Shown: positions 48,033-57,381 of the stretch, one piece after another
How the letters are laid out: every line of letters starts with the position of its first letter
Position numbering within the stretch: the first letter of the stretch is position 1
Assembly: GCA_046538105.1 (NCBI GenBank)
Contig: JBKHJO010000002.1
Span: 58,219 to 122,218, forward strand
Reading direction: 5' to 3'
Length of the DNA: 64,000 nucleotides
Origin: JAWLEV01 sp046538105
GTDB taxonomy: Bacteria; Chloroflexota; Anaerolineae; UBA1429
Notes under the pieces: generated by a model
The model's input: only the letters and a program-made list of their open reading frames with translations
Told to the model about the DNA's origin: nothing
Databases searched by the model: none
Position numbers and translations under genes: made by a program

Positions 48033-48941
48033 GTGCTTGGAAGCGTTGCGGGATTAAAAACGAGCCTTACCAAAACCCGACAATCGTTCTTTGGCAGGAT
48101 AGGAGGCCTTTTTCATGGCGACCAGGTTACCGGAGAGACCTGGGAAGAATTAGAGGCTCTTCTCATACAGGCGGACGTGGGTGCCCGAACCACCCTGGAC
48201 CTTATCGAGAATCTACAAAGGGAGGCGGGAGGACTGAGCGCCGCACGCGTCGAGGCGCTTTTAAAGGAACGGCTGATAGAGATTTTGGAAGAGGTAAAAC
48301 GCCCCTATCTTCCCGGCGAGAGAATGCTCAACGTCGTGCTCATAGTCGGCGTCAATGGATCAGGCAAGACGACATGTATTGCCAAACTGGCCAAATATCA
48401 TCAGGATCGCGGCGAAAAGGTGATCCTGGCCGCAGCGGATACCTTCAGAGCCGCCGCCATAGATCAACTCGAGATCTGGGGGGAACGCTTGGGGGTAGAG
48501 GTTGTGGCACATCAGCCCAATGCGGATCCGGGGGCCGTCGTCTTTGATGCCATCCGGGCAAGTCAGTCGCGTCGGGCGGACGTACTTTTTATAGACACCG
48601 CCGGCCGCCTGCATAGCAAGTACAATCTGATGCAGGAACTGCAAAAGATCAGCAGCGTGGCCAGAAAGCAGGTGCACCAAGCTCCCCACGAGACGATGTT
48701 GGTACTGGATGCCACCACGGGGCAGAATGCCTTGAGCCAGGCCAAAGTCTTCCAGGAGGTGACGGGCGTAAACAGCGCCATCCTCTCCAAGCTCGATAGC
48801 ACATCCAAGGGTGGTATGGCCTTTGCCGTAGCCAGCGAACTAAGGCTGCCCATACTCTTTGTCACCACGGGCGAGTCCCCATCCGATCTCGCCGAATTCG
48901 ACGCTCGTGCCTTTGTTGAAGGACTGTTTGCAGAAAACTGA
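48033..48941 (+). CDS. ftsY: Signal recognition particle receptor FtsY
   Basis: The 302-residue protein is an NG-domain SRP GTPase that docks ribosome-SRP complexes at the membrane. It has an N-terminal helical bundle (about 5-90), G1 GVNGSGKTTCIAKLA (about 106-120), DTAGRLHSKYNLM and SKLDSTSKGG. The acidic A domain of E. coli FtsY is missing, as in many Gram-positive-like lineages. I chose GTG 48033, which has SD GGAGG 5 nt upstream; GTG 48021 would put the SD inside the gene. prfB follows after 39 bp, probably in the same transcript. Confidence 0.95.
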   Translation: MLGSVAGLKTSLTKTRQSFFGRIGGLFHGDQVTGETWEELEALLIQADVGARTTLDLIENLQREAGGLSAARVEALLKERLIEILEEVKRPYLPGERMLNVVLIVGVNGSGKTTCIAKLAKYHQDRGEKVILAAADTFRAAAIDQLEIWGERLGVEVVAHQPNADPGAVVFDAIRASQSRRADVLFIDTAGRLHSKYNLMQELQKISSVARKQVHQAPHETMLVLDATTGQNALSQAKVFQEVTGVNSAILSKLDSTSKGGMAFAVASELRLPILFVTTGESPSDLAEFDARAFVEGLFAEN

Positions 48942-48980
48942 TTTACGAGATACCCTCGCATGGTCTAGATAGGAGCCGAA

Positions 48981-50088
48981 ATGACAACTGATGACCTGGA
49001 AGCAAAATTAAACCATATGCAAGAGGACGTATACCGCATTCTGGAGCATCTTTGACCTGACTGGAAGGGAAGAAAGGATAGCCGAACTGCGCGAGCGTTC
49101 CGCAGAGAGCGAATTCTGGGACGATCCAGAAAGGGCACAGGCCGTGATGCAGGAACTCTCGAGGCTGGAAAAAGAGGTCTCCTCTTGGAAAGCGCTCAGA
49201 ACACGTGTCGAGGAACTGGTGGAACTCTTTGCTCTCGCAGAGGAAGAGGGCGAAGAAACCCTTTTAACAGAGATCACCGCCGAGGCGAAAGAGGCCCAGG
49301 ACGAGTTGGAAGAGAGGCGGCTGGCGCTCTTGCTGTCCAGAGAACATGACGAAAAAGACGCCATCCTTTCCATTCACGCTGGCGCGGGGGGCACAGAGTC
49401 ACAAGACTGGGCCCAGATGCTGTTGCGTATGTACCTGCGCTGGGCGGAACAGCGAAATTACAGGACGGAAATTCTCGATCAGACACTGGGGGAAGAAGCA
49501 GGGCTCAAGAGCGTCACCGTAGAAATCAAGGGTGAAAATGCCTATGGATACCTGCGCTCAGAACGAGGAGTACACCGCCTGGTGCGCATATCCCCCTTTG
49601 ACAGCGCCCATCGTCGGCACACCTCCTTTGCCCTGGTCGAAGTCATACCCGATATCGGCGATACCGTTGAGGTGAACCTGAACCCCAAGGATATAGAGAT
49701 GGAAACCTTTCTCGCCTCGGGACACGGAGGCCAAAGTGTACAAAGGAACGCCACAGCGGTCAGGCTCAGGCATATGCCGACAGGTATCGTAGTCGCCTGT
49801 CAACAGGAGCGCTCCCAGATCCAGAATCGAAACCGCGCCATGGAACTCCTCAAGTCGCGCCTCTACGATATACAGCGACAGAAACTTGAGGATGAGAAGG
49901 AACGGCTCAAAGGCGAGCATGTGAACGCCGCATGGGGCAATCAGATTCGCTCCTACGTGCTGCACCCCTATCGCATGGTAAAGGATCTACGAACAGACTG
50001 GCAGACGGGGAATGTCTCCGCCGTGCTGGACGGCGATCTGGACGATCTCATCCAGGCTTATCTACGACACACAGTAGAAGAGGGCTGA
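48981..50088 (+). CDS. prfB: Peptide chain release factor 2, +1 programmed frameshift
   Basis: RF2 terminates at UGA and UAA. ATG 48981 opens a 24-codon frame ending ...CTT-TGA (49050-49055). Slipping +1 at CTT joins GAC at 49054 and continues to 50088, giving a 368-residue protein. The slippery CTTTGAC is preceded by GGAG with 3-nt spacing, exactly the E. coli arrangement. Family motifs are the SPF tripeptide (RISPFDSAH) that reads stop codons and the GGQ loop (SGHGGQSVQRN), which has His before GGQ rather than the usual Ala. SD AGGAG lies before the ATG. A 14-bp hairpin follows. Read as join(48981..49052,49054..50088). Confidence 0.97.
49043..49056 (+). promoter_or_regulatory. RF2 autoregulatory frameshift site
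   Basis: GGAG (49043-49046), three spacer bases, CTT (49050-49052), TGA (49053-49055), C. The in-frame UGA is the sensor: low RF2 lets the ribosome shift +1. Confidence 0.95.
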
Positions 50089-50098
50089 AAAGCCACAG

Positions 50099-50129
50099 GT
50101 TAGAAGGACCGCTTTGCGGTCCTTCTAAC
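50099..50129. terminator. Hairpin between prfB and the amidase gene
   Basis: A 14-bp stem GTTAGAAGGACCGC and its complement with loop TTT lies between convergent genes. T tracts are poor on both sides, but the stem is strong. Confidence 0.7.
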
Positions 50130-50134
50130 TTCGC

Positions 50135-51121
50135 TCAGCGAACGTCACCGTCAAAGATCAAGGGGTCCTCAGATGGCACCGGGCGTTCCGCCGCCTCATC
50201 TCCAGCAGAGGAGACCGCCCCGGACGATCTCAATTCCTCCTCGTGTTCCTTTAGGGATTGCACGCTATCCCAATCGTTGACAGGGACGATAAGCGCCTCC
50301 GCGAACAACTGTACGATGTATCCTTTGTCATCTATTTCTATAGGAATTTCGTGCGTCAGAGGACCCAACAATCCCCTTTTAACCGCCTCCTTACTCAATG
50401 CGGCCTCGGGGTTGGCGGGCAACAAGAGTTCCCGGATCATCTTGATCAGGGAACGCCGCAAACTGGATAGTTCTTCTTCTTTTTCTCGACGATAGGCCTC
50501 AATCCATTCTGCGACCTGGGGGATGATCCATCGTTTTTCTACCGCCCATCCGGGACATGATTTGGTCGCGAAATCACGGTGAAAGTTCAGGTCTTGAATA
50601 TCCAAGCCCAAGCGCTCATGCAATATACCCAATGCCGCGATAGTGTTCTCAAGTGTGGCCCCAGAGGGCTGCTTTTCATCATAATCTCCCACCATCTCTA
50701 CATGACGCGAGCGATAGTTGTGACCATAGACACCAACGCCATCGTGGCGCAGATCGCTAAAAAGCCATATACCATCATCGGCGATGAACAGATGGGGGCC
50801 CGCTGTCCATCCTTCGTGAAAACGCCCATCACTATCCTGCCAGATCTGCCGCTCATAATAGGCTTTCATAGCCATGATGGAATCCCGTCCACGCCAACTT
50901 TTTTGCGTGGGCTTCCACGTATGATGTAGGAATATGCGTGAGGGCGGAGGGTAAAAGTTCAGGCTTTCCACATACCCCACAAACTCTTTTTGTGTCATCA
51001 CCCGACCGTCGATCTCCATGGGCGGCTCTTTGATGATCTCGGGCATGTTTTCCTCCTCCGAGCGAACCTCTTTTCCCTGACGCACTTTTTCTAAAAAAGC
51101 TCTCCAGAATGCCTCAAACAT
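50135..51121 (-). CDS. N-acetylmuramoyl-L-alanine amidase (Amidase_2/PGRP fold), no signal peptide
   Basis: The 328-residue protein has an Amidase_2 domain (about 58-200) with zinc ligands H66/H67 region (IFLHHTWKP), H181 and C189 (HRDFATKSCPG) and the GPHLFIADDG segment. This would cut the amide between muramic acid and the stem peptide. No signal peptide or transmembrane helix is seen; an acidic, Ser-rich C-terminal tail (about 205-328) follows. The start is GTG 51136 or ATG 51121; I prefer the ATG, which has upstream SD-like GAGG. It follows the RHH-LysM-glycosidase gene by a few bases, so the two are one operon. How it reaches the wall is unclear. Confidence 0.85.
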   Translation of the reverse strand: MFEAFWRAFLEKVRQGKEVRSEEENMPEIIKEPPMEIDGRVMTQKEFVGYVESLNFYPPPSRIFLHHTWKPTQKSWRGRDSIMAMKAYYERQIWQDSDGRFHEGWTAGPHLFIADDGIWLFSDLRHDGVGVYGHNYRSRHVEMVGDYDEKQPSGATLENTIAALGILHERLGLDIQDLNFHRDFATKSCPGWAVEKRWIIPQVAEWIEAYRREKEEELSSLRRSLIKMIRELLLPANPEAALSKEAVKRGLLGPLTHEIPIEIDDKGYIVQLFAEALIVPVNDWDSVQSLKEHEEELRSSGAVSSAGDEAAERPVPSEDPLIFDGDVR

Positions 51122-51142
51122 CTCCACGGCCCTCACCTCAGA

Positions 51143-52402
51143 TTAGTGGTACCAGAGATATTCGTGCTGTAACGCCCCTCGAAAATCGTCGATCACACCG
51201 TGTTTCCCTTGAATGTACCAGATATCGCCGGCATGTCGCTCCCAGCGGTAGAGAAGAAGAGAGCGAATCTTTTGGTGTGTGACATCGCCGTTCCAACGAT
51301 TGATCTCCGCATAAGCCTCTTGAACCCAACTGTCATTCACATCGACCCAGGCAATGTTCTGGTCCGTCTCTGTGATATAGACGGGCAGATGTCGTAACGA
51401 CTGGGGGATGGCCTCCATGAAATCGATATAGGTGCGGAACATCTTGCGGCGATGCTCAAAAGGGGGATCCATACAGACCTCGCAGACGATATTGGCAGGG
51501 TCCGCGTCGCGCCCATACGTATGAAGGGCTATACCATCCAATTTACCCTCTAGTGCCTTTAGCATATCCTGAAAATAGACGATCCAATCGCCGCTTGGAT
51601 TGGCCGCATAGTTCGTCTGGATGTTCCAGGGACCCACGGCGGCACTGATGACCTGATCGTTACGATGACCGGATCTGCTGCGTATCTCCTCACGACACGC
51701 ACGAAAGGCCGACGCATATTTATGGGGCGTTATCGCCTCTCCATGCCGGGGGCCGCCAGGCCTTTCCACAGCCAGATTCGGCTCATTGCCGATGATCCAG
51801 ATATGACAGCCTGAGGACTGCTCCACGAAATTCCCACATCGCCTTGCAAAATCATCATAGTGCGAGGATTGGGGCAACGTGCCCTTTTCCCCATAGCCAT
51901 GGTTCAGCCGCACAATCACACCAAAGCCGTCATCGGCAAGATCGCTATACCCTTTGCTCCCCCAATCGTTGGGATTCGCCCCCAGTTCCTCCGTGCACAA
52001 CACCCAACCCTTGCGCCCCGCCCATGCCATATAGTGCTCTCCCCCTCGATCGTGAATCCCAAAAATGTAGGGAGATTCGCCTTTGGGCAAAGGTTCCGAG
52101 GGACCAGCCTCGGGAACCCGCAACTCCTGTCCAACATGGATGAGGTTGGGCTCGGTGATATCGTTAAAAGCCGCTATCACGCCTGCCTTTTTGGCATCGT
52201 CGTAGAAATGAGCGGCGATCTTGCCCAGGGTATCACCAGGTTGGACGATATAGGTAGCGAACTGTAGTCCCCAATCTCCCACCCAGCCCTTCAATTCTTG
52301 TTCCACGACCCGTGACAGATCCTGTCCCAGATAAGACGCCCGGGCCGCGAGGCGCCGGGCCAACTCTTCGTCAACCAGGAACTTTATTTCGCGACGGGAC
52401 AT
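51143..52402 (-). CDS. RHH-like segment + LysM + glycoside-hydrolase-like protein, no signal peptide
   Basis: In the 419-residue protein, residues 3-40 look like a ribbon-helix-helix or Arc-type fold (REIKFLVDEELARRLAARAS, then DLSRVVEQEL), residues 49-97 form a LysM domain (TYIVQPGDTLGKIAAHF...LIHVGQELRVP) and residues 110-419 resemble a GH5/GH-A-clan glycosidase with candidate acid/base E207 (WIIGNEPNL) and nucleophile E345 (VYITETDQN). No secretion signal is present. LysM binds GlcNAc polymers such as peptidoglycan, so export by lysis, by a dedicated apparatus or leaderless secretion must be supposed. The amidase gene follows immediately. The RHH assignment is tentative. Confidence 0.78.
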   Translation of the reverse strand: MSRREIKFLVDEELARRLAARASYLGQDLSRVVEQELKGWVGDWGLQFATYIVQPGDTLGKIAAHFYDDAKKAGVIAAFNDITEPNLIHVGQELRVPEAGPSEPLPKGESPYIFGIHDRGGEHYMAWAGRKGWVLCTEELGANPNDWGSKGYSDLADDGFGVIVRLNHGYGEKGTLPQSSHYDDFARRCGNFVEQSSGCHIWIIGNEPNLAVERPGGPRHGEAITPHKYASAFRACREEIRSRSGHRNDQVISAAVGPWNIQTNYAANPSGDWIVYFQDMLKALEGKLDGIALHTYGRDADPANIVCEVCMDPPFEHRRKMFRTYIDFMEAIPQSLRHLPVYITETDQNIAWVDVNDSWVQEAYAEINRWNGDVTHQKIRSLLLYRWERHAGDIWYIQGKHGVIDDFRGALQHEYLWYH

Positions 52403-52462
52403 GATGTATCCCTTTCCTCCACCAATACTAACGACGCCCACTGTCCCACGCAAGGCAAGAGG

Positions 52463-54367
52463 TCATATACGCAGAATGCGAACATCCCCCAGACGTTTTG
52501 TGACCCCCGCACGGTCCATACTCTCCAGGAAGCCCAAGGCATATCGCCGACTACTGTCAAACATATCACGGATCTCGGCCACCGTGACGCTCTCGTGCTC
52601 CTGCAGATAAATGACCAGGCGCTCTTTCATCTCAGCATAAGCCGCCGCGTGAAAGGCGACAGAATCACTCACCTTGACCAGTTCTCCCCTATCAATGAGG
52701 TACTGAAGCAGCTCAGAGCCCAGAGTATCCTCCACCTGATTGAGTGAAGGGGGAGCAAAGGGCTGGTCCCTAAAGGCGGCCAGGACTCTTTTCACCTCCT
52801 CTTCTTGCTGCGGCGAAAGCAAGACACGATGATCGGGCAACCGCACTGTCGTGGCAGTGGTCGCCACTTTTTGCTCTCCGACCGCACGACGCAGAAAACC
52901 ATCAAAGGCCACTTCGCCAAGACGCAGTCGACTTTTTAGCTCTTCCTGAGGCATGCCCAGCCGGAGGGGAAAACGGTCATGATAGCGCTCCAACACTTCT
53001 TCGAGACGGTCCAACAGATCCTCCCATCTCTCGCGCGCCATGAGCAGGCTCCCAGAAGATATGGATCCTACCTCAACCTGCCTAGCAGACAGATCAAGCA
53101 CACGTCCAGTGGCAAGGAGGCGCGACAGACCATTGGCGGCCATCTCCTCTGGCAGACGACTCCTTCGAAAAAGTTCCCCTGCTCTACAAACGGTATCCTG
53201 TCGCAATAGATAGAACAGGATATCCTCCGGCTCTCCCTCATAGAGCGCTCTGAACTGTGTCCGTCTGTCAGGCTGGAACCGTCGATAGCGCCTGTCAGGT
53301 TGGGTCAGCAAGACCTTCCCCCCACCCAGGGTCAGGCTTGGCGAGGGAGAGCGCAGGATATAGTGGTCTCCTCGCAACACAGCCACCGGCTCGGAGAGAC
53401 GAAACTGTACCCATCCCTCCTCTCCAGGAGACAGAAAGTCGCTATCAAGAAGACGAACGTGCCCTTGAACGCGGGCGGCGGCGCTGTAAAAGTCCGCTAT
53501 ATCGTCATGTCCAAGGGGCCAGGGCGCATTCGGTAACAACCTAAAGTAAGCATCAAGGAGCATGGTGGAATCAAGCCATCCTGGATAAGCAAGAACCTGC
53601 CCCCGAGATAGCGCTTCCGCAGAGACCCCACTGAGATTGACGGCCACCCGTGTCCCAGGCAACGCCTCTTCAATATCCACTTTGTGCGTCTGCAGTCCTC
53701 GCACACGAGCGGAGAGTTCACCGGGAACGATCTCCACCTCGTCGTCTACACACAATCGTCCATCCAGCAACGTTCCCGTGACGATGGTTCCAAAACCGGA
53801 AATTGTAAAGGCACGGTCGATGGACAACCTCGGTTTCCCGATATCCCGGGGAGGATCGGCATTCTCAAAAAGGCGGTCCAGTTCCGCTATCAGTTCCGGT
53901 ATTCCCTCTTTGGTCACGCTCGATACGGGGATGATCGCCACATCGGCAAGCACTGTACCCTGCAACTCCCCACGCACGTCCTCTCTCACCAACTCCAGCC
54001 ACTCGGGATCATCGACGAGGTCGATTTTGGTAAGGGCCACGATCCCCTGTGAGACGCCCAGTAGATCCAGAATGGCAAGATGTTCCCGCGTCTGTGGCAT
54101 GACCGACTCATCGGCCGCCACCACCAGGAGGGCCGCGTCGATCCCCCCCACGCCCGCAAGCATGTTCTTGATAAAATCCTCGTGGCCTGGGACATCCACA
54201 ATGCTTGTCTCTCGCCCACTGGGCAACGTGAACCAGGCGAATCCCAGATCGATGCTCATCTCCCGTTCATGCTCTTCGTCCAGACGGTCTGGATCCATCC
54301 CCGTCAATGCACGCACCAACATGGACTTGCCGTGATCAACGTGACCAGCCGTCCCGATAACATACAC
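52463..54367 (-). CDS. selB: Selenocysteine-specific elongation factor SelB
   Basis: The 634-residue translational GTPase delivers Sec-tRNA to UGA codons with a SECIS hairpin. G1 GHVDHGKS (8-15), G3 DVPGHEDFIK and G4 TKID are intact, followed by EF-Tu-like domains 2-3 and a C-terminal winged-helix region (about 370-634) that binds SECIS RNA. No selA, selD or tRNA-Sec is found in the window, and no gene here shows a clear in-frame UGA in a conserved context. It lies between the LysM-glycosidase and the coiled-coil protein genes on one strand, with 3-60-bp gaps. Confidence 0.94.
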   Translation of the reverse strand: MYVIGTAGHVDHGKSMLVRALTGMDPDRLDEEHEREMSIDLGFAWFTLPSGRETSIVDVPGHEDFIKNMLAGVGGIDAALLVVAADESVMPQTREHLAILDLLGVSQGIVALTKIDLVDDPEWLELVREDVRGELQGTVLADVAIIPVSSVTKEGIPELIAELDRLFENADPPRDIGKPRLSIDRAFTISGFGTIVTGTLLDGRLCVDDEVEIVPGELSARVRGLQTHKVDIEEALPGTRVAVNLSGVSAEALSRGQVLAYPGWLDSTMLLDAYFRLLPNAPWPLGHDDIADFYSAAARVQGHVRLLDSDFLSPGEEGWVQFRLSEPVAVLRGDHYILRSPSPSLTLGGGKVLLTQPDRRYRRFQPDRRTQFRALYEGEPEDILFYLLRQDTVCRAGELFRRSRLPEEMAANGLSRLLATGRVLDLSARQVEVGSISSGSLLMARERWEDLLDRLEEVLERYHDRFPLRLGMPQEELKSRLRLGEVAFDGFLRRAVGEQKVATTATTVRLPDHRVLLSPQQEEEVKRVLAAFRDQPFAPPSLNQVEDTLGSELLQYLIDRGELVKVSDSVAFHAAAYAEMKERLVIYLQEHESVTVAEIRDMFDSSRRYALGFLESMDRAGVTKRLGDVRILRI

Positions 54368-54370
54368 GCG

Positions 54371-55609
54371 CTAGTCCCCCTCCACCCCAAAGGACGGGCC
54401 GGCTTCTCGAAAAAACTCCTGCATAGATTCGCCGAATGTCTGCCACGTCTGCTGCTGCACCTCCCTTATCTCGCGAGCATCTGCAGCAAGATCCTCGTAC
54501 AATCGATCGAGCCGATCATTCAGGGATGCCAAGTGGTCGACCAGTTCCTGTTGTCGACCCTCCAAGGTGTTCAAACGCCCTTCCTGTGCCTCCTCCCGCG
54601 CCGTCTGTTCCTCTGCAACCTTTTCGCGATGCTCCACCTCGCGTGCCCAACGCCTATCGTTCTCACTTTTCCATTCACGGAACTCTCGCCGTAATTGTTC
54701 CTCAAAGATACGCTGGACTTGTCGCAGCCGATCCTGCTGCTGACTTATATCCTGGACCAATTCCTGTGTCTCACGCAAGAATTGACGACTTTTTTCGTTC
54801 TGATCGGCAAAATAACGCAGCTGATCGGCCCACACCTCGACCTGATGCTCATAGCCCTCCAACTCGCGCTCCCACTGGGTAAACTTTTGTGCATTATCCC
54901 GGTTGGCACGCCTCTGCTTTTCCAGCCATTCCTCCTGTTGTTCCGTCAACTCTCGCCGCATATGCTGTAGATCGGCAATCTTCTGTTCGACTTTGGGCAG
55001 GGCATCCTCAAGCATGTCCAACCGTGGAGGAAGCCTTTTTTGTGCTTCTTCCAACTCCCCCTGTCTCTCGAAAATCTTTTCCAGTCCCATCCTGTTCTTG
55101 CTGATGGGATCTTCCAGTGTCCTCCTAGCCTCTTCCTCCCGCGAGAGATTGCTGGCCACATCCTCAATCTCATCCTGCAAACGCAACAGAGCCTTATGGA
55201 GCCTCTGCTCCTCAGTTCTACGCGCCGAGAGCGATTCCTCCAGGGGATCCAGGCGCTCCAGTTCCTGTCTGATCTCTTGCAGAGCGCGGACCTCCTGTTC
55301 ATGTTCCACCTGACGGTTGCTCAGAAACTCTGCATGACGCTTTTGCTGCTCCTGGCGCAGGTCGGACATAAGCGCTACAAGATCATCGCGGGTATGCTGC
55401 AAAGATTCTTCCACCTCGGGGATGCGCAAGAGTTGTCCCTGCAACTTGGCCAAACGGTCCTCCAACATGGTGATGCGCTTGGCCTGATCTTCCAACATGA
55501 CTTCCTGCTCGTCAACCGTCTTTCGAAGATCCGCAACGGTGGCCTTCTCCTTGCGTAACTCATCATCAAGCCAACTGACGTTGGGATCACTTTCAGCAAC
55601 CGATGTCAT
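54371..55609 (-). CDS. Long coiled-coil protein
   Basis: The 412-residue protein is almost wholly heptad-repeat helix (about 15-395), rich in Glu, Gln, Arg and Leu and without membrane segment or signal. Its ends are short and non-coiled (VSWLDDELRKEK at the start; FFREAGPSFGVEGD at the end). It resembles cytoskeletal, SMC-hinge-less scaffolds; no ATPase motif is present. It lies 3 bp before selB and may be co-transcribed with it. The function is unknown. Confidence 0.82.
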   Translation of the reverse strand: MTSVAESDPNVSWLDDELRKEKATVADLRKTVDEQEVMLEDQAKRITMLEDRLAKLQGQLLRIPEVEESLQHTRDDLVALMSDLRQEQQKRHAEFLSNRQVEHEQEVRALQEIRQELERLDPLEESLSARRTEEQRLHKALLRLQDEIEDVASNLSREEEARRTLEDPISKNRMGLEKIFERQGELEEAQKRLPPRLDMLEDALPKVEQKIADLQHMRRELTEQQEEWLEKQRRANRDNAQKFTQWERELEGYEHQVEVWADQLRYFADQNEKSRQFLRETQELVQDISQQQDRLRQVQRIFEEQLRREFREWKSENDRRWAREVEHREKVAEEQTAREEAQEGRLNTLEGRQQELVDHLASLNDRLDRLYEDLAADAREIREVQQQTWQTFGESMQEFFREAGPSFGVEGD

Positions 55610-55685
55610 AGACCAGCCCTCTCCATCCTAGCAACGAGAAAACGATCAAACTTTTCACACCGTGCATCCGTAAATACAATCCCCC

Positions 55686-57206
55686 TCACGGTTCGATCAA
55701 AACAACAGTGCCCACCTCGGCCCAATCATAGAGGAACTCGGCATCGGGTGTATTAAGCACGATACAGCCGTACGAGCAAGCCGTCCCGAGGGCATTGCGC
55801 CATAACGTCGTTCCGCTACGGGTTTCCGGCAGTGCGTGGAAGCCATTTTGGGATCCCCCGGCATAATAGATGCCCAGCCACAGGGGCATATAGATATCCC
55901 ACTTGGAGGCATAGGCCGTGGGTAACTTGTTCTGCACCTCATAGCGCCCGGGCAATGTGGGCGCAGTGGCACGGCCTGTACAGACGATAAAAGAGCGCAA
56001 CTCTTTATCATCCTCATAAACCGTTACCTGTTTTTCGGAAAGGTCTACTTCTATGCGATCAGGCGGGATAAGGATATTCATGACCTCCTGGCGGCGCACT
56101 TCGGCATCCTCCACATCGGGCACAAGATCCATGGCCCTCTCATAAGCCTCCAACGCCTCGTCCCATACTTCTGCTTCCTGACTCTCAAGGCCAGATTCAT
56201 AGTGGGATTTGGCCAGCATGACCTCCACATCGCGGAAATCCGGATCCATCTCGTACACGCTGCTCAACCTCTCAATGGCCTGGTCCCAATCCCTTTCCCA
56301 ATAGGCCTCCAGACCAGCCACATACCTGCTGAGATACCGTCGCGTTTTTTGGAGATCATCATTTCCCGCATCGAGACGAATAGCCTGATCCAGATCTATG
56401 CGGGCAGATTCAAGATCGTTGCTCTCGATGAGTTGTAGCGCACGATTATAATGGGCCTCTGCCAACTGGCTACGCGCCGTCTCATTCTGCGGATCCACCG
56501 CACGAATGCGCTGCAACGTCTCTATCACCTCATCCCAGTTCTCCCTCGTCCAGGCAACATCCGCCTGAATCCAAAGTGATCGGGTACGCTGTTCAACGCT
56601 GGGCGTCGCCGTAGGATCGAGAACGGGCGTCGGTAGTTCGAGAGCCTGGACCATCCTGTCCTCCTGCCGAGCCCTGGAGATACCCAGCCATACCAGCATC
56701 ACCAGCCCAACAACTATCAACAGGGATAAAAGCGGAGGGCCAAATCGGCGCAAAGGGGCAAGATTGAGATCTGGCAAGCGTAGACCATAGGTCCACGTCC
56801 TGATCTGCTCAAAGACGGATTCTATTCTCTCCGCAGCATCATCTACGCCAGAAAAAACGCGTTCGGGCTCGATTTGCTCGCGAGATTCGGTATCGGCTTC
56901 CTCAAGGATATCCCCCTCCTCCTCCGCCAGTTTCCTCTCCACCCAGCGGAGCCCCTTTTCGATACGCTCATTATGGGGAAGGATGACCCTGGCCTCCTGC
57001 AAGATACGAAGGCTTTCTCGCTTCTCCTCCGCCAGCCAGGCTAACCAGAGCCAGGCCTCTTCCTCGTCAGGAGTACTACGTATTATACTGCGAAAGATCT
57101 CTCTCGCCTCCGCACGCTTGTCCTGATCGACAAGAGCGATCCCCTCCTCAAGAGGTGACTTGGCCTTACGAGGTCCATCTCCATTTACAGAATTGTCATC
57201 CGACAT
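55686..57206 (-). CDS. TPR-containing membrane L,D-transpeptidase (YkuD)
   Basis: The 506-residue protein has an N-terminal cytosolic TPR-like region (about 15-95), an acidic linker, one transmembrane helix (about 165-190), extracellular TPR repeats (about 210-375) and a C-terminal YkuD domain (about 385-506). The nucleophile motif reads SYGC (Ser478-Tyr479-Gly480-Cys481) in place of the usual SHGC, with FHALPETRSG upstream holding the other His. It would form 3-3 cross-links in peptidoglycan or anchor proteins, if active. I chose ATG 57206 (MSDDNSVNGD) with SD GAGGAG. It has TPR modules on both sides of the membrane, which is unusual. Confidence 0.88.
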   Translation of the reverse strand: MSDDNSVNGDGPRKAKSPLEEGIALVDQDKRAEAREIFRSIIRSTPDEEEAWLWLAWLAEEKRESLRILQEARVILPHNERIEKGLRWVERKLAEEEGDILEEADTESREQIEPERVFSGVDDAAERIESVFEQIRTWTYGLRLPDLNLAPLRRFGPPLLSLLIVVGLVMLVWLGISRARQEDRMVQALELPTPVLDPTATPSVEQRTRSLWIQADVAWTRENWDEVIETLQRIRAVDPQNETARSQLAEAHYNRALQLIESNDLESARIDLDQAIRLDAGNDDLQKTRRYLSRYVAGLEAYWERDWDQAIERLSSVYEMDPDFRDVEVMLAKSHYESGLESQEAEVWDEALEAYERAMDLVPDVEDAEVRRQEVMNILIPPDRIEVDLSEKQVTVYEDDKELRSFIVCTGRATAPTLPGRYEVQNKLPTAYASKWDIYMPLWLGIYYAGGSQNGFHALPETRSGTTLWRNALGTACSYGCIVLNTPDAEFLYDWAEVGTVVLIEP

Positions 57207-57381
57207 CTTAATTCTCCTCACGCCCAGTACGGTGTGGCGAAAAAAGATTATAGTATCTCCCCACTCAACGCCAGATTTCTTCCGGAAAGACAAGCCCATT
57301 ATAGCATCAAGGTCTCGTCGCCGCAACGCCAGAAGGAAAATCGCCATTCATCACGCACGCACCGATATCAGAGCCATGGCT

